From assembly GCF_000276665.1 (NCBI RefSeq), contig NW_004955465.1, positions 4,031,003 through 4,095,002 of the forward strand: 64,000 bases of DNA. The letters run 5' to 3'. The DNA comes from Chinchilla lanigera. Its lineage: Eukaryota; Chordata; Mammalia; Rodentia; Chinchillidae. Position numbers and translations under genes: made by a program. Below are positions 22,400-32,357 of the stretch, piece by piece; positions within the stretch are counted from its first letter, which is position 1, and every line of letters begins with the position of its first letter. The notes under the pieces were generated by a model. It did no database searches. It worked only from the letters and a program-made list of their open reading frames with translations, and was not told where the DNA came from.

Positions 22400-22770
22400 G
22401 GTATCTGTCCTAAAAAGCAGAAGTTAGTGTTCAGGGAAATAAAAGTGTATATAGAAATTTATATGTAAATATTTTAATATGTCATTGAATAAAGTAATTG
22501 AAAAGCAGACAGAAACTAAATGACCACATACATCTACATACTGAAATACTATTCAGCACACAAGTCATTTGTGGAAGAGGATGGAAAAAATTGCAAAGTG
22601 GATAAATGGAGTATGGGACAAAATTGTATAATAAGATTTTCTATATGAATGAAAAGAACTATGGGTAGTATCTGGTTATTATTGGGTGAATTTAGTTTTT
22701 TAATTATAGTTACTTTTGTTTTCTAATTTCTCCACAATAAGAATATTATGCTATAAGAGAGGAAATATAG
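22400..22770 (+). mobile_element. Old L1/HAL1-type 3' fragment
   Basis: ACATACTGAAATACTATTCAGC and ATGGGTAGTATCTGGTT resemble the 3' part of ancient L1 families. Very diverged. Confidence 0.4.
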
Positions 22771-22799
22771 ATGAAAAGTTGAGAAATAATTCCTGATGC

Positions 22800-22980
22800 T
22801 GCTGTAGTCCCATCACTTACTGTTCAACTTTGGCAAGTTATGAACCTCTCTGTGCTTTTGTTTTCTTCTCTGTAAAGTGTTATAATAAGAGTACATCCAC
22901 CTGAAGGAGTTTTCTAAGGATAATTTATTTAATCATATAAACCTTTAGTTTGAAGCACAGAGTAAGTACAATATAGACAA
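22800..22980 (+). mobile_element. MIR SINE
   Basis: CACTTACTGTTCAACTTTGG, GCAAGTTATGAACCTCTCTG and TTCTTCTCTGTAAAGTG form the MIR core. Confidence 0.6.
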
Positions 22981-22989
22981 TTTTTAAAT

Positions 22990-23720
22990 CATCAGAAGAA
23001 TATTTTAAACCTTGCAATCTGTCCCTTCTTCAATGAATACTTTGGTAAGCATATGCATATAGTCACCCTCTGTCCCTATTCTAAGTTATGTCCTTCACAT
23101 GGATTCCCAGAAGTAGAATTCTTAAGCCCTTAAAAGCAAACAGTTTCAGCTGAAATTGTTTCTGAAGCTGCAATAATTTGTTTTTAGCTGGAAATACACG
23201 GCATTGCTTATTTTAACAAACTCCTACTGAAAATTATTATTAAAAATAGCTACATGATAAGAGAAAATGGCTCATACTTTAAGTTTCTTAATATGAATGT
23301 TGATAATTTTATGCTATTGTTAATTTTTCTCTTTTGTTAAATTGTTTGGGGGGGCTGGGGATTTAGCTCAGCGGCCTAGTGCCTGCCTGGCAAGCGCAAG
23401 GTCACGAGTTTGGTTTCTGGTACTGGAAAAAAAAAAGACCAAAAAAAAAAAATTGTTTGTACCCTTAACCTGCTTATTGATGTCGTAGTGTTTTTCTTAC
23501 TGACTTGTATAAGCTCTACGTATGGTGGCAATATTAACCATCTCACAGACATAGCAGCTCTATCTATAAATTTTTCATCCTGTGGATTACTGCTTTTTGA
23601 TTTGTTGTAAAGAAGTTTAAATATTTTATTGTCAAATCTATCTTTTATTTTGCACACGCCATCGTTGCTTATAGTTTAAAAACTTCATATGGGAGGTCTT
23701 ATTGTATAATTCCCTCTTGT
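22990..23720 (-). mobile_element. Old LINE-1 (L1M-type) sequence, antisense, split by an ID
   Basis: 23461-23700 (CTGACTTGTATAAGCTCTAC; CTGTGGATTACTGCTTTTTG; CAAATCTATCTTTTATTTTG) resembles antisense old L1. Extent to the left of the ID is uncertain. Confidence 0.4.
23349..23449 (+). mobile_element. ID SINE, sense, with target duplication
   Basis: GGGGCTGGGGATTTAGCTCA ... TTTCTGGTACTGG then A-rich tail with GACC. AAATTGTTTG at 23339-23348 and 23450-23459. Confidence 0.85.
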
Positions 23721-25239
23721 TAGCCCTTAAAAGCTTCTCAGTGATTGTTATGGGGAATGGCACCTTTTAATTTTGGAAGATAATTTTTATTAAGTGACTG
23801 ACCAGGAAGCATGTGTGTGAGATCACTCCATTAATCAAGCTGAATGATTTCTCAGGATTCCAGATGACCAGGCAGTATCTTTGAGAGGGCTGTCCATTTA
23901 TACCCTTATACCTTCCAAAGTATGAGAACATAGGTTGCTCTCAATAATCCCCAGGCAGATGTTGTCCCTATGGGAGGCAAGCTGACTGAGGCCACATTGC
24001 CCTCCACATTGTCAGATTGGGAGAGAAAGCACGGCTTATACTTTCTCCACAGTGGTTTGACCAAATGTTCAACTTCCACTCCCAAGCTTCATATAGTCCT
24101 AGGAACAATGGATGGGCCAACAATTTCCGGTAGAAACCCGGTGCGGGGAGGACAAGGAAGTCTGTATGTGCACCCCGTTCTTTAGGGAAGCCAGTGGTAT
24201 AATACTGAAGAGCAGAATCCTCAGGACAAGACAAGTTGAGAAATCTAGAAACCACTCTAGGAATCTTGCTCAGAACTCACACTGGGCCACTGATAGCTTT
24301 GCATGGAGTTGTGTCAGTTTGGGTTTTGGTTCCAGTTTTTCCATTTGTTATTCCCATGTCTTTCCCTCTAGTTGTCAGGTCCTTTCAGAAATTCTCAGAA
24401 TTCCTCTTGCTAAGTGGTAGTGAATGCATGTTAGAAAGGGGTCCTGGCCAAAACAAAGGTTTGTTAGAAGCAAAAGTCACTTGCTCCATCGGTGCTCAGG
24501 CGTGACCACTCGGCGTGTGGACACGGACAAAGGCATTTTCTGTGGAGGTCAGTTCTGAGTCTTGCTCTGCAGTGGGCTGCTTTACTGCTTTACTGTTTTC
24601 TGGCTGTTGTCTAATAAACTGTATGAGCAAATTTGATCTCTTCTTAGGTATTTTATGGGCAATGGCAATCCATTGCAAAATAAAATAGGGTAGAAAAAAT
24701 ACATTTCTTGTCTTTAAGTACGCTTCTCCCTGCACTCCTGAGTCCCTTTGACAACACTTTTGTGGAATACCATTGATACTCAGCCCATCAGAAATGAATG
24801 GAAGCTGACAACGTGTTTTAACCCAAATTGAAAAGACTCTTGTCTGGCTATTCAAATCAGAACTAGAGTTTACATAACCACCTAGCATGGTTTCTGGTTA
24901 TGTAAAATGTGACTGAATATCTCAATCCTGGATCAAAAGCTTCCTCCACATGAATGGTTTAGTTAGGAGGGGGGAAAAACCCAAGACTGAACTGTGCCAA
25001 TGAAAGCATGGATCACTTCACATTTTGCTTTGTGAAAGAGCAGAAAGTGAAGACAAATGAAGAATATATACAGGGCACATCAGAACATCAGGTCAGTGGA
25101 AAAATAAGCTTGGAAAATGCGAGAGAGAAGGCAGTGACTCAAAGGGAGGTCACGAGGACCTGGCAAGCTTTCAAGAGCAGTTGAATATCAGGAAAAGAGA
25201 GATGCTTGACTTGGGGACAAACACCCCAAAAGCTCTTAA
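23721..25239. other. Single-copy DNA with one 130-codon ORF
   Basis: No repeat recognised. Contains the minus-strand ORF listed separately. Confidence 0.4.
24496..24888 (-). CDS. Hypothetical 130-codon ORF, probably chance
   Basis: Longest ATG-started frame outside recognised repeats. It begins MLGGYVNSSSDLNSQ and ends FVRVHTPSGHA. I see no signal peptide or domain; a short hydrophobic stretch NVFFLPYFILQWIAIAH lies mid-protein and a polar tail follows. No convincing splice sites, CpG island or poly(A) signal were noted around it. A frame this long is not surprising in 64 kb read six ways. Confidence 0.12.
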   Translation of the reverse strand: MLGGYVNSSSDLNSQTRVFSIWVKTRCQLPFISDGLSINGIPQKCCQRDSGVQGEAYLKTRNVFFLPYFILQWIAIAHKIPKKRSNLLIQFIRQQPENSKAVKQPTAEQDSELTSTENAFVRVHTPSGHA

Positions 25240-25400
25240 GTTCAGTTAGCGCAAGTGTTTGTTGAGCATTTACTACATGCTGTACACCTGCCTGGGTCCG
25301 AATCTGGGTAAGGGGAGAGTATAAAATGTGTTATAAATAAAAATGTGTTTTCCTCCTTGACTTCAAAGAGCTTATACAGGGTTGACAACACAAAGCCTTC
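25240..25400 (+). mobile_element. Ancient L2/MIR-type fragment
   Basis: GTTTGTTGAGCATTTACTAC, TGCTGTACACCTGCCTGGG and CTTCAAAGAGCTTATACAGG follow a common ancient mammalian repeat pattern. Family uncertain. Confidence 0.4.
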
Positions 25401-25497
25401 AGAGAGGATAAGTAAAGATGGGGATGAGAAGTATGAATGCCCTCTGAAAAGAAATGGTGTGGACTATCCCTGAATAGGAGAATATGCAAGAATAGTG

Positions 25498-26007
25498 TAT
25501 CGGTCAGCACTTACTGGAGAAATGGATATGATAAGATATACAAATGTGTAAGGATTTACAAGATTGGCTTATGATGGTCACCCATGGAGTGTGATGAGGA
25601 AAAGCGCAGAGGGTGTCTGCACACTGGAGACCAAAGGATTCAGCTGAAGGTCTGGAGCTCACTGCAGTGTCCCATGTGAGTCCATATCATGAGGACGATG
25701 GGTCTGTGATGGAAGGCTAAGGATCTACGCCGCAAGGCTGAGGATCTATGCTGGAAGGCTGAGGATTTACGCCAGAAGCCGAAGAGTCTGCTCCGGAAGC
25801 CAGGAGATGATGTCCAAGGTGAAGGTGAAGACTGGAGCTCCTCAGAAGAAACAGCAGCAGATCCGTCTTTCTTTATTTCCCCTTTATACCATCCAGGCCA
25901 CAAGCCACCCTAGGATGGGTCTTCCATACCCTGGGGTGTGGAATTGCTGAGCCGATTCAGTTAAGCTTCTCTTACTGAAGTTGACACAATCAGTCAACCA
26001 TCACAAT
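25498..26007 (+). mobile_element. ERVL/MLT2-type solo LTR
   Basis: About 510 bp, TGTATCGGTCAGCACTTACT ... TTGACACAATCAGTCAACC and ATCACA. The start and end match the MLT2-like LTR at 37107-37963 (GTCAGCGTTCTTCAGAG ... AATTAACCATCAGAG). It carries an internal 21-bp tandem array. Confidence 0.6.
25691..25800. repeat. 21-bp tandem array inside LTR
   Basis: Units at 25711-25731, 25732-25752, 25753-25773 and 25774-25794, each a variant of GGAAGGCTGAGGATCTACGCC; the preceding 20 bp look like a decayed unit. Confidence 0.85.
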
Positions 26008-26082
26008 AGCAGACGTGGAGCCTCACTCTGGATCATAAAAAATCACCAAAATCATAAAGATGATTATGGGTCAGTAGAAGGA

Positions 26083-26214
26083 GCTGGTGTGGTGGCACAT
26101 GCCCGTAAATCCAGGCACTCGAGAGGCTGAGGCAGGAAGGTTACCATGAGTTTGGCCAGCCAGGGTTAAATAAGCAAATTCGAGGCCAGCTGGAACTGTA
26201 TAGTGAAACCCTAT
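26083..26214 (+). mobile_element. B1 SINE, sense
   Basis: AGCTGGTGTGGTGGCACATG, CACTCGAGAGGCTGAGGCAG, then an altered 3' half ending at CCCTATCAGAGAG. Confidence 0.7.
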
Positions 26215-26215
26215 C

Positions 26216-26250
<35 letters not shown>
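26215..26250. repeat. (GA)n microsatellite in B1 tail
   Basis: Purine GA/GAAA repeat directly after B1, probably grown from the SINE tail. Confidence 0.85.
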
Positions 26251-26569
26251 AAGGAATAGGTTGTCTCTGTAGAGTAGAGCCGGGGCAGAAATGCCAGGAG
26301 GAAGAGAAGTGGGTGCATGGCCAGAAGCCCAGCCTGGCAGGGACGAGGGATATGTTCTGTGAGCAGGTCAAGGATGCTGTGGAGTGACAGAATGTGGAAT
26401 GATAACATCAAGGTTTGGTGACAGAAACCAAAGGTCAGTGATATTGTGACACATGATTCTCCATAATGTTTAATTTTCAACAAATCCCATCAAAATTGAG
26501 CAGAATAGCGGCATAAAAAACAGCTGATGTGTGTCGTAATAAAAATAAAGGAGCAGTGAATGCACCACA

Positions 26570-26648
26570 TGTCAACAGCAAATGATGAACTTCTTTGGGC
26601 CTCATTCTTCTCACCTGCAGAATGGGGCTAATAATTTCCAGGATTAAA
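26570..26648 (+). mobile_element. MIR fragment
   Basis: CTTCTTTGGGCCTCATTCTT, CTGCAGAATGGGGCTAATAA. Confidence 0.55.
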
Positions 26649-26654
26649 ACAACA

Positions 26655-26770
26655 GGGGCTGGGGATTTAGCTCAGCGGCAAAGCGCCTGCCTGGCAAGCG
26701 CAAGGTCGTGAGTTTGGTTCCCGGTACTGGAGACAAAAACCAAAAAAAAAAAAAACCAAAAAAAAAAAAC
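26655..26770 (+). mobile_element. ID SINE, sense
   Basis: GGGGCTGGGGATTTAGCTCA, then GCGCCTGCCTGGCAAGCGC and GGTTCCCGGTACTGG with CCAAAA-patterned A tail. Flanking AAAACAACA / AAAACCAACA suggests a target duplication. Confidence 0.85.
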
Positions 26771-26889
26771 CAACAAAATGGTTAATAGGTAAATGTGCTT
26801 AGAAAATATAATGCAAATGTAGTTATTAGGGCAGTGAAGTGATGAAATGTAAAAGGTAATGGTTTTGAAATGAGGTAACCATGGGAAAA

Positions 26890-27060
26890 ATTTCTTCCTC
26901 TTTGGCTTGCTAATCTTTTGTCTTTGGGAAAATAGTTTAATTTCCTTAAGCCTCAGTTTTAACATTTTTGAGTGTGGGGGGGTAATAATATCTACCTGCA
27001 GGGTGGTGGTGATTACAGTAAACATATAAAAGTACCCAGCATAGAATGAGTCCTTAACAG
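26890..27060 (+). mobile_element. MIR fragment
   Basis: GGGAAAATAGTTTAATTTCC, TTAAGCCTCAGTTTTAAC, then ATATCTACCTGCAGGG. Confidence 0.5.
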
Positions 27061-27130
27061 AGGTCACACTTTTGTTAGAGTCAAGCCCCTAGAACTGGGA
27101 GCTGGGTTTTTATAAGGAAGATTTGTCTAC

Positions 27131-27528
27131 TGGTGTCTCAGTCAGTGCTCATTAGAGAAACATTTCATATATATATATTATATATATGGATTTGGAAGGT
27201 AGGCTTCACAGTGGCTGCCTGCATAATCAGGTGTGGAAGAGTGCAAAGGATCCAGTGAAGGTGAAAGGCCTGGGATTTACTGTCTGTGCTGTAAGGCTGA
27301 AGTGTCTGATGTGGAAGCCAGGCAGCAGACATCCCAGGCAGTGGGAAAGACTGGAGTTTCTCCTACAAGAGAGACTTCCTTTTTTTCCTTTTTTTCCTTG
27401 TTATCCCAAGCACGCACACCAAGAGCAGGTCTTCCCTCTGCAGTAACTCCATCATCCACACACACCCGGCACTGTGCTATCAGCTGAGTGTTTTAAACTT
27501 AGGTTGATACAACATTAACTATCATAAC
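27131..27528 (+). mobile_element. ERVL/MLT2-type LTR
   Basis: TGTCTCAGTCAGTGCTCATT start and GGTTGATACAACATTAACTA end match the LTR at 25498. One unit of the 21-bp motif (TAAGGCTGAAGTGTCTGATG) is present. A TATATA run lies at 27166-27188. Confidence 0.55.
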
Positions 27529-29354
27529 TGGCTTTGTATGGGTGGAGGTAGGTTGAACAGAGGTTAGATACACTGTTGGAGATGGTGGACTTTGAGTGGA
27601 GAGTGAGTCAAGCTACTGTGTGTCTCTTACATGACTGGGCGAAGGAAGAAAGGACAGCAGGGGTGGCCGGAGCATAGGTAACTCCAGAATTTTTAAGCGG
27701 AAGGAGTATGAGCTGCGTACCCTCTTCATTAGAAAAGAAACATCGAAATTGAAGTTGTAGTTGAAGATATTTGAAGCCTTGAAGTTGTTTTCTGTAGAAA
27801 TCATGTTGATTTGACTTTGGCGTATGCGCTGTGTGTGTGTGTGTGTGTAGGCAAGCTTGGGAAGCTGATGAAGATTATGGGAATTCTAAATCCTTCAAGA
27901 GATGTCTGCCCAGAACAGAAAGGTACAAATAATGTAAGACTTCTCAGTTACTGGGAATATACGTGTACCAGTATCAAAGTAATTCGCGTATATGGGAAAA
28001 ACCCAAATGGTATCTAAGAGCCTGATCTCCTAAGGTGCTCAATACAACAACCTTTTGCACCTTGGCCCCCTGCATTCATTCCCCCTTCATATGCTCTATT
28101 AAGATATTTCTATGTTCTCTTCTCCTCCTGGTAGTTTTTTTCAGACTTCTATGGGTGAGCTGTTAGGTCTTGTGAATTACTTTTCTAGTCTCTTATTAGT
28201 CTTAGCATGTGTCCATTCTGGGAGAGTTTCTTGACTTTATTTTTGAAGCCTGAGATTTCTTTTAATTTAGGCAATTATACTCTTAACCCTCCAACCATTT
28301 CTTGTTCTCTACTGTTTGCTTTTTCATAGCTTCTCACCATTATTTTCTAGATGTAATAGAACCTTAAATCTGTCCTTGTCTGTTTGTCTGTTTTCTTCCC
28401 TGTTATTTTGGTTTGTTCATTTGGCCTTATTTTTGGAGTGGTGGTGCTGCTGCTGTGTAGTCTTGCTAGACCTTGTGGTCCTTAGTTGTTGTTTTCATTT
28501 AAGAAGAAAAACCTCTGAGTGGGTGGCTTGGGCCTCTTCCGTTATGTGGCCATGCATGGCTTCCACTGGGAACCTTGCATTCCTCACTTCTCGGAAAGTC
28601 TTACCCAGGGATGTCAGTCCACACCTATGGTAGTAGCACTACCTTTCCTCAGGTAGTTTCATTGATTAGGGTTAGGGTGAACTCCAGGTAAAACTGACTC
28701 CCTGAAAACAAGAGTGGGAACACAAAAGGAAAATACGGCTTTGGGCTGGTGCCAGTGTTCAGGCTAGAGAAACCCCATTAATTCCCTACCCTCTCACCCC
28801 TGCTTGGGTGGAATCTATTGACTGACTCTGGAGTTGTCTTTCAGGTTTGAGTTTTTCCTAGGCAGACTCCATCCTAATCCTTTTCTCCTCTCTTCAAGGC
28901 AATGGCTTCCTGAGCCTTAACTTTTGTATGCCTGCCCCACCTGCATTCTAGATTCCAGAAATAGGCTGTCTTCCTGTTCTCTTCACTTTTATGATGGGTT
29001 CCTTTTTTGCACCTCTATACTTTTATTCAGAGTTCCTTAGGAGGGACCCACGGCAGGTCCATTTGTATGGCCTGCACTGAGCTGGATGTACAACAGGAAA
29101 TATTTGACACCCCACACTACAACCTTGCCACAGGTTCATCCTTCCCATCTAAACTGTCCCTAAGGTCACACAGTCAGCAAATAGCTATGTTGAACCTCGG
29201 ATCAGTTATAATACTTGTAAATACTCTTATTTCTCTCCCAATGGGCAAATTTAAGGAAATTATGTTTTCAAAATCTGTGGGTTTTTTTTTTTGTTGTTGT
29301 TTTTTTTTTTTTACTGTTGTAATTATTGGAAGGCAAAACTGGGCCTTGAGAGAG

Positions 29355-29360
<6 letters not shown>
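27529..29360. other. Non-coding, partly old repeat-like
   Basis: (TG)10 at 27830-27848. 28060-28650 has the T-rich texture of an antisense old LINE but I cannot place it. No exon seen. Confidence 0.35.
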
Positions 29361-29398
<38 letters not shown>

Positions 29399-29399
29399 C
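29361..29399. repeat. (TG)n followed by (CG)n, alternating purine-pyrimidine
   Basis: About 16 TG units running straight into CGCGCGC, a strong Z-DNA-type sequence. Confidence 0.9.
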
Positions 29400-29430
29400 T
29401 TTGGAGTTAAATCCTAAATTCTAGTCCTTT

Positions 29431-29561
29431 TTTTGTTTTTTTTAAAATTTTGTTTCATTTTTGGAATTTTTTTTTTTTTTTTTTCTGGTATCAGGAATCG
29501 AACTCACGAACTCGTGCTTGCCAGGCAGGTGCTATGCCACTGAACTAAATCCCCAGCCCCC
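29431..29561 (-). mobile_element. ID SINE with long T-rich tail and target duplication
   Basis: Body CTGGTATCAGGAATCGAACT ... CTGAACTAAATCCCCAGCCC at 29484-29561. TTCTAGTCCTTT at 29419-29430 and 29562-29573. The tail (29431-29483) is unusually long and includes non-T bases. Confidence 0.85.
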
Positions 29562-29639
29562 TTCTAGTCCTTTAGACTAGATGTTATGGTATCACTCAGC
29601 CCGTAGCCCATTTTAAGCTCTTTTTTTGGAAAAGCTTAA

Positions 29640-31207
29640 AGCAAGAACTTTTGACAATTTAGATATGCATGTTTATTTCATTTCCATGTTTTTATATAGT
29701 TTTTGGGGTTTCTTTTATCATTGATTTCCAATTTCATTGCACTATAGTCAGATAGTATTCATGGGATAATTTCAATTTTTTTTGCTTTTACTTAAGCATG
29801 TTCTATGGGCTAATATGTTGCCTGTTTTGGAGAAAATCCCATGTGCAACTGAGAAGAAGGTGTATTCTGATGTTGTGGGGTAGAACACCCTGTAGACATC
29901 TACTAAGTCCATTTGTTCACAGGTTTGTTCTAATTCTGGTATTTCTTTATTGATTTTTTTTGTCTGGTTGATCTATCTAATTGTGAGAGTCGGGTATTAA
30001 GGTACCTGATTACAATTGCGTTAGTGCTTATTTGAGTTCTCATGTCTATTAATATTTGTTTTATGTAGTTGTGTAGCTGAAAATGCTCCCTCCCCCTGCC
30101 AGTATACTTCAGTTTCTGTTAGTTGCCCAGGTAACCTCCAATTTACTTCAGTTCCTGTTACAGTTCCTGTTACTTCTGTTTCTTAGAAACGGCTGGTCTT
30201 TACAATACATAGCTAGTCACGATAATGCATATTGTAAGTACCAATCAAAGACAGCCAATTACTCTGCTTCTGTACTTCCTGTTTATAGATCCTATAAAAA
30301 TGCTAGCCCACCATTGTTCAGGGCCTGATATTTTGGCAATGATCCAGGTCAGTGCCATCAACGTTAAATAAATCTGCCTCCAAATCCTGGGTAACATTTC
30401 AGTGTTTCTGTTTATCATTGCTGTTGAGTGCACCAGTGTTTGGTGCATATGTATTTATAATTGTTATCTCTTCTTCTTGGACTCTTCCCTTAACAGGTAT
30501 GTTGTAATCCCCTTTGTCCCTTTTGATCAGTCTTAATTTGAAGTTCATGTTGTCTGCAAGTAGAATAGTGACTCCCTGCTTTTTTCTGGAATCCTGTTGC
30601 ATGAGGTATTGTTTTCCATCCTTTGACTTTCAGTCTATGAATTTTTTTTTGAGTTAAGTGTGCTTCTTGCTGACAGCATATTGTTGGATCTTGCTTCTTG
30701 ATCCATTCTGCCAGTCTGTTTCTTTTGATTGGTGAGTTGAGTCCATTTACATTGATGGTTACAACTGATATGTATTGGCTTATTTTTTTTTATGTTATTT
30801 GCCTGTTGTTGGTTCCCTGTCTTTCCCCTCTGTTTAGTTGATTACCCTGACTGGTGGCTTCTTTCTGTTGTGTTCTTGTGATCTTTGTTTTCTCTATTAC
30901 ATGCTTCAGAGCATTTTGAAGAGCTCTGCAGGTGGTCAGGAATTTCCTTAGTGTTCTTTGTTATAGAAGTATCTCATTTTTCCATCAATTTTGAAAGATA
31001 GTTTTGTCAGGTACATCAATCTAGGTAGTAATTTGTTTTCTTTTGGGGATTGAAATATCTTACTTCAAGTTGTCCTTGATTTGAGGGTTTGTCTTGAAAA
31101 GTCTGCTGTGATTCTGATGGGTTTTTCTTTATAGGTGATTTGTTTCTTTTTCTCTAACTGCTTTTAATATTTTATTCTTGTGCTGAATTTCTGGAATCTT
31201 GGTTATT
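29640..31207 (-). mobile_element. L1 ORF1 3' part and ORF2 5' part, inverted block
   Basis: On the minus strand 30399-30602 reads KQGVTILLADNMNFKLRL and EEEITIINTYAPNTGA, the L1 ORF2 endonuclease domain (NTYAPN motif). Moving right, antisense sequence reaches the C-terminal domain of ORF1 near 31100-31207 (CTGCTGTGATTCTGATGGGT). Left edge corresponds to the ORF2 point where the sense block at 31208 starts. Interrupted by an LTR at 30072-30422. Confidence 0.75.
30072..30422 (+). mobile_element. Solo LTR, class I ERV type, inside L1
   Basis: 351-bp insertion between GTTG at 30068-30071 and GTTG at 30423-30426, a 4-bp target duplication. Starts TGTAGCTGAAAATG. CCAAT boxes near 30241 and 30255, TATA box CTATAAAAA at 30292-30300, AATAAA at 30367-30372: the close CCAAT-TATA-AATAAA order of gammaretrovirus-type LTRs. 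The exact 3' edge is unsure because the last bases are not CA. Confidence 0.6.
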
Positions 31208-32357
31208 ATATGCAACATTCCCCTGAACAACCAATGGATCACAGAGGAAATTAAACAGTACCTACAATTAAGTGAAAATGCCTACACAACATACCAGAGC
31301 TTATGGGACACAATGAAAGCAGTCATACATGGGAAATTTACAGCAGTAATCTCTCATATCAGGAAAGCAGAAACAACTCAAATAAACAATTTAATGATGA
31401 ACCTCAAACTCCTAGAAAAGGAAGAACAAATCAAACCCAAAGCTTGTCCAAGAGAGGAAATTATAAAGATCAAAGCAGAAATTAATGCAATTGAGACTAA
31501 GAAAACAATACAAAGAATCAATGAATCAAAGAATTGGTTCTTTGAAAGGTTAAATAAAATTGACAGACCCTTAGCTCACCTTATCAAAAAAGAAAAAGGA
31601 AAGAAAAGACTCAAATTCAGGTAATTAGTAATGAAAAGGGTGAAATCACAATGTACCTTGTGGAAATCCAGAAGATTACCTCTGCCTACTTCAAGAACCT
31701 ATAATCTAATAAAATGGAAAACCCAAAAGAAATGGACAGATTCCTGGACACATACAAATTACCAAAACTAAATCAAGAAGTTATAAATATTCTAAATAAC
31801 CTGATATCAGTCAATGAAATTGAAAATGTAACAAAAAAAAAAAAAAACTACCAATGAAGAAAAGCCCAGGCCCTGATGGATTCATGGATGAATTCTATGA
31901 GAAAGTTAAAGAAGACCTAATTCCACCAATAGTGAAACTTTTTAATGAAATTGAAGTAATACTTCCAAAGTCATTCCTGGAAGCAAGCATTACTCTGACA
32001 TCTAAACCAGAGAAGGACCCAGCCAAAAAAGAAAACTGCAACCCAATTTTCCTAATGAACATAAATGCAAAAATCCTTAATAAGATACCTGGAAACAGAA
32101 TACAGCAAATTATAAAGAAGATTATACACCATGACCAAGTAGGATTCATCCAGGGATGCAGGGATGGTGCAACATATGCAAAGCAATAAATGTAATACAG
32201 CATATTGAGACAGTCAAAGACAAAAATTGTATGATCATGTCAACAGATGCAGAAAAAGCATTTGACAAAGTCCAACACTGCTTCATGATTAAAAACCATT
32301 GGAATAGATGGTCTTCACCTCAATCTGATAAAAGCCATCTATGACAAACCAACAGCT
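31208..32357 (+). pseudogene. L1 ORF2 linker and reverse transcriptase part, sense
   Basis: Frames give EEIKQYLQLSENAYTTYQS then, from 31854, [42 protein letters not shown] and, from 32156, [14 protein letters not shown]: the early reverse transcriptase motifs of L1 ORF2p. The catalytic YADD block is absent because the sequence leaves L1 at 32357. Stops and frame shifts (for example at 31621-31623) make it non-functional. Confidence 0.85.

Noticed and set aside
26672..27067. 131-codon minus-strand ORF
   Set aside because: It begins in ID sequence and runs over MIR; hydrophobic FFF run is the SINE tail.
29007..29417. 136-codon plus-strand ORF
   Set aside because: Its C-terminus is the translated TG repeat (Cys-Val runs); rest has no domain.
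30083..30328. Coding exon in the interruption of L1
   Set aside because: CCAAT, TATA and AATAAA with a 4-bp target repeat fit a solo LTR.
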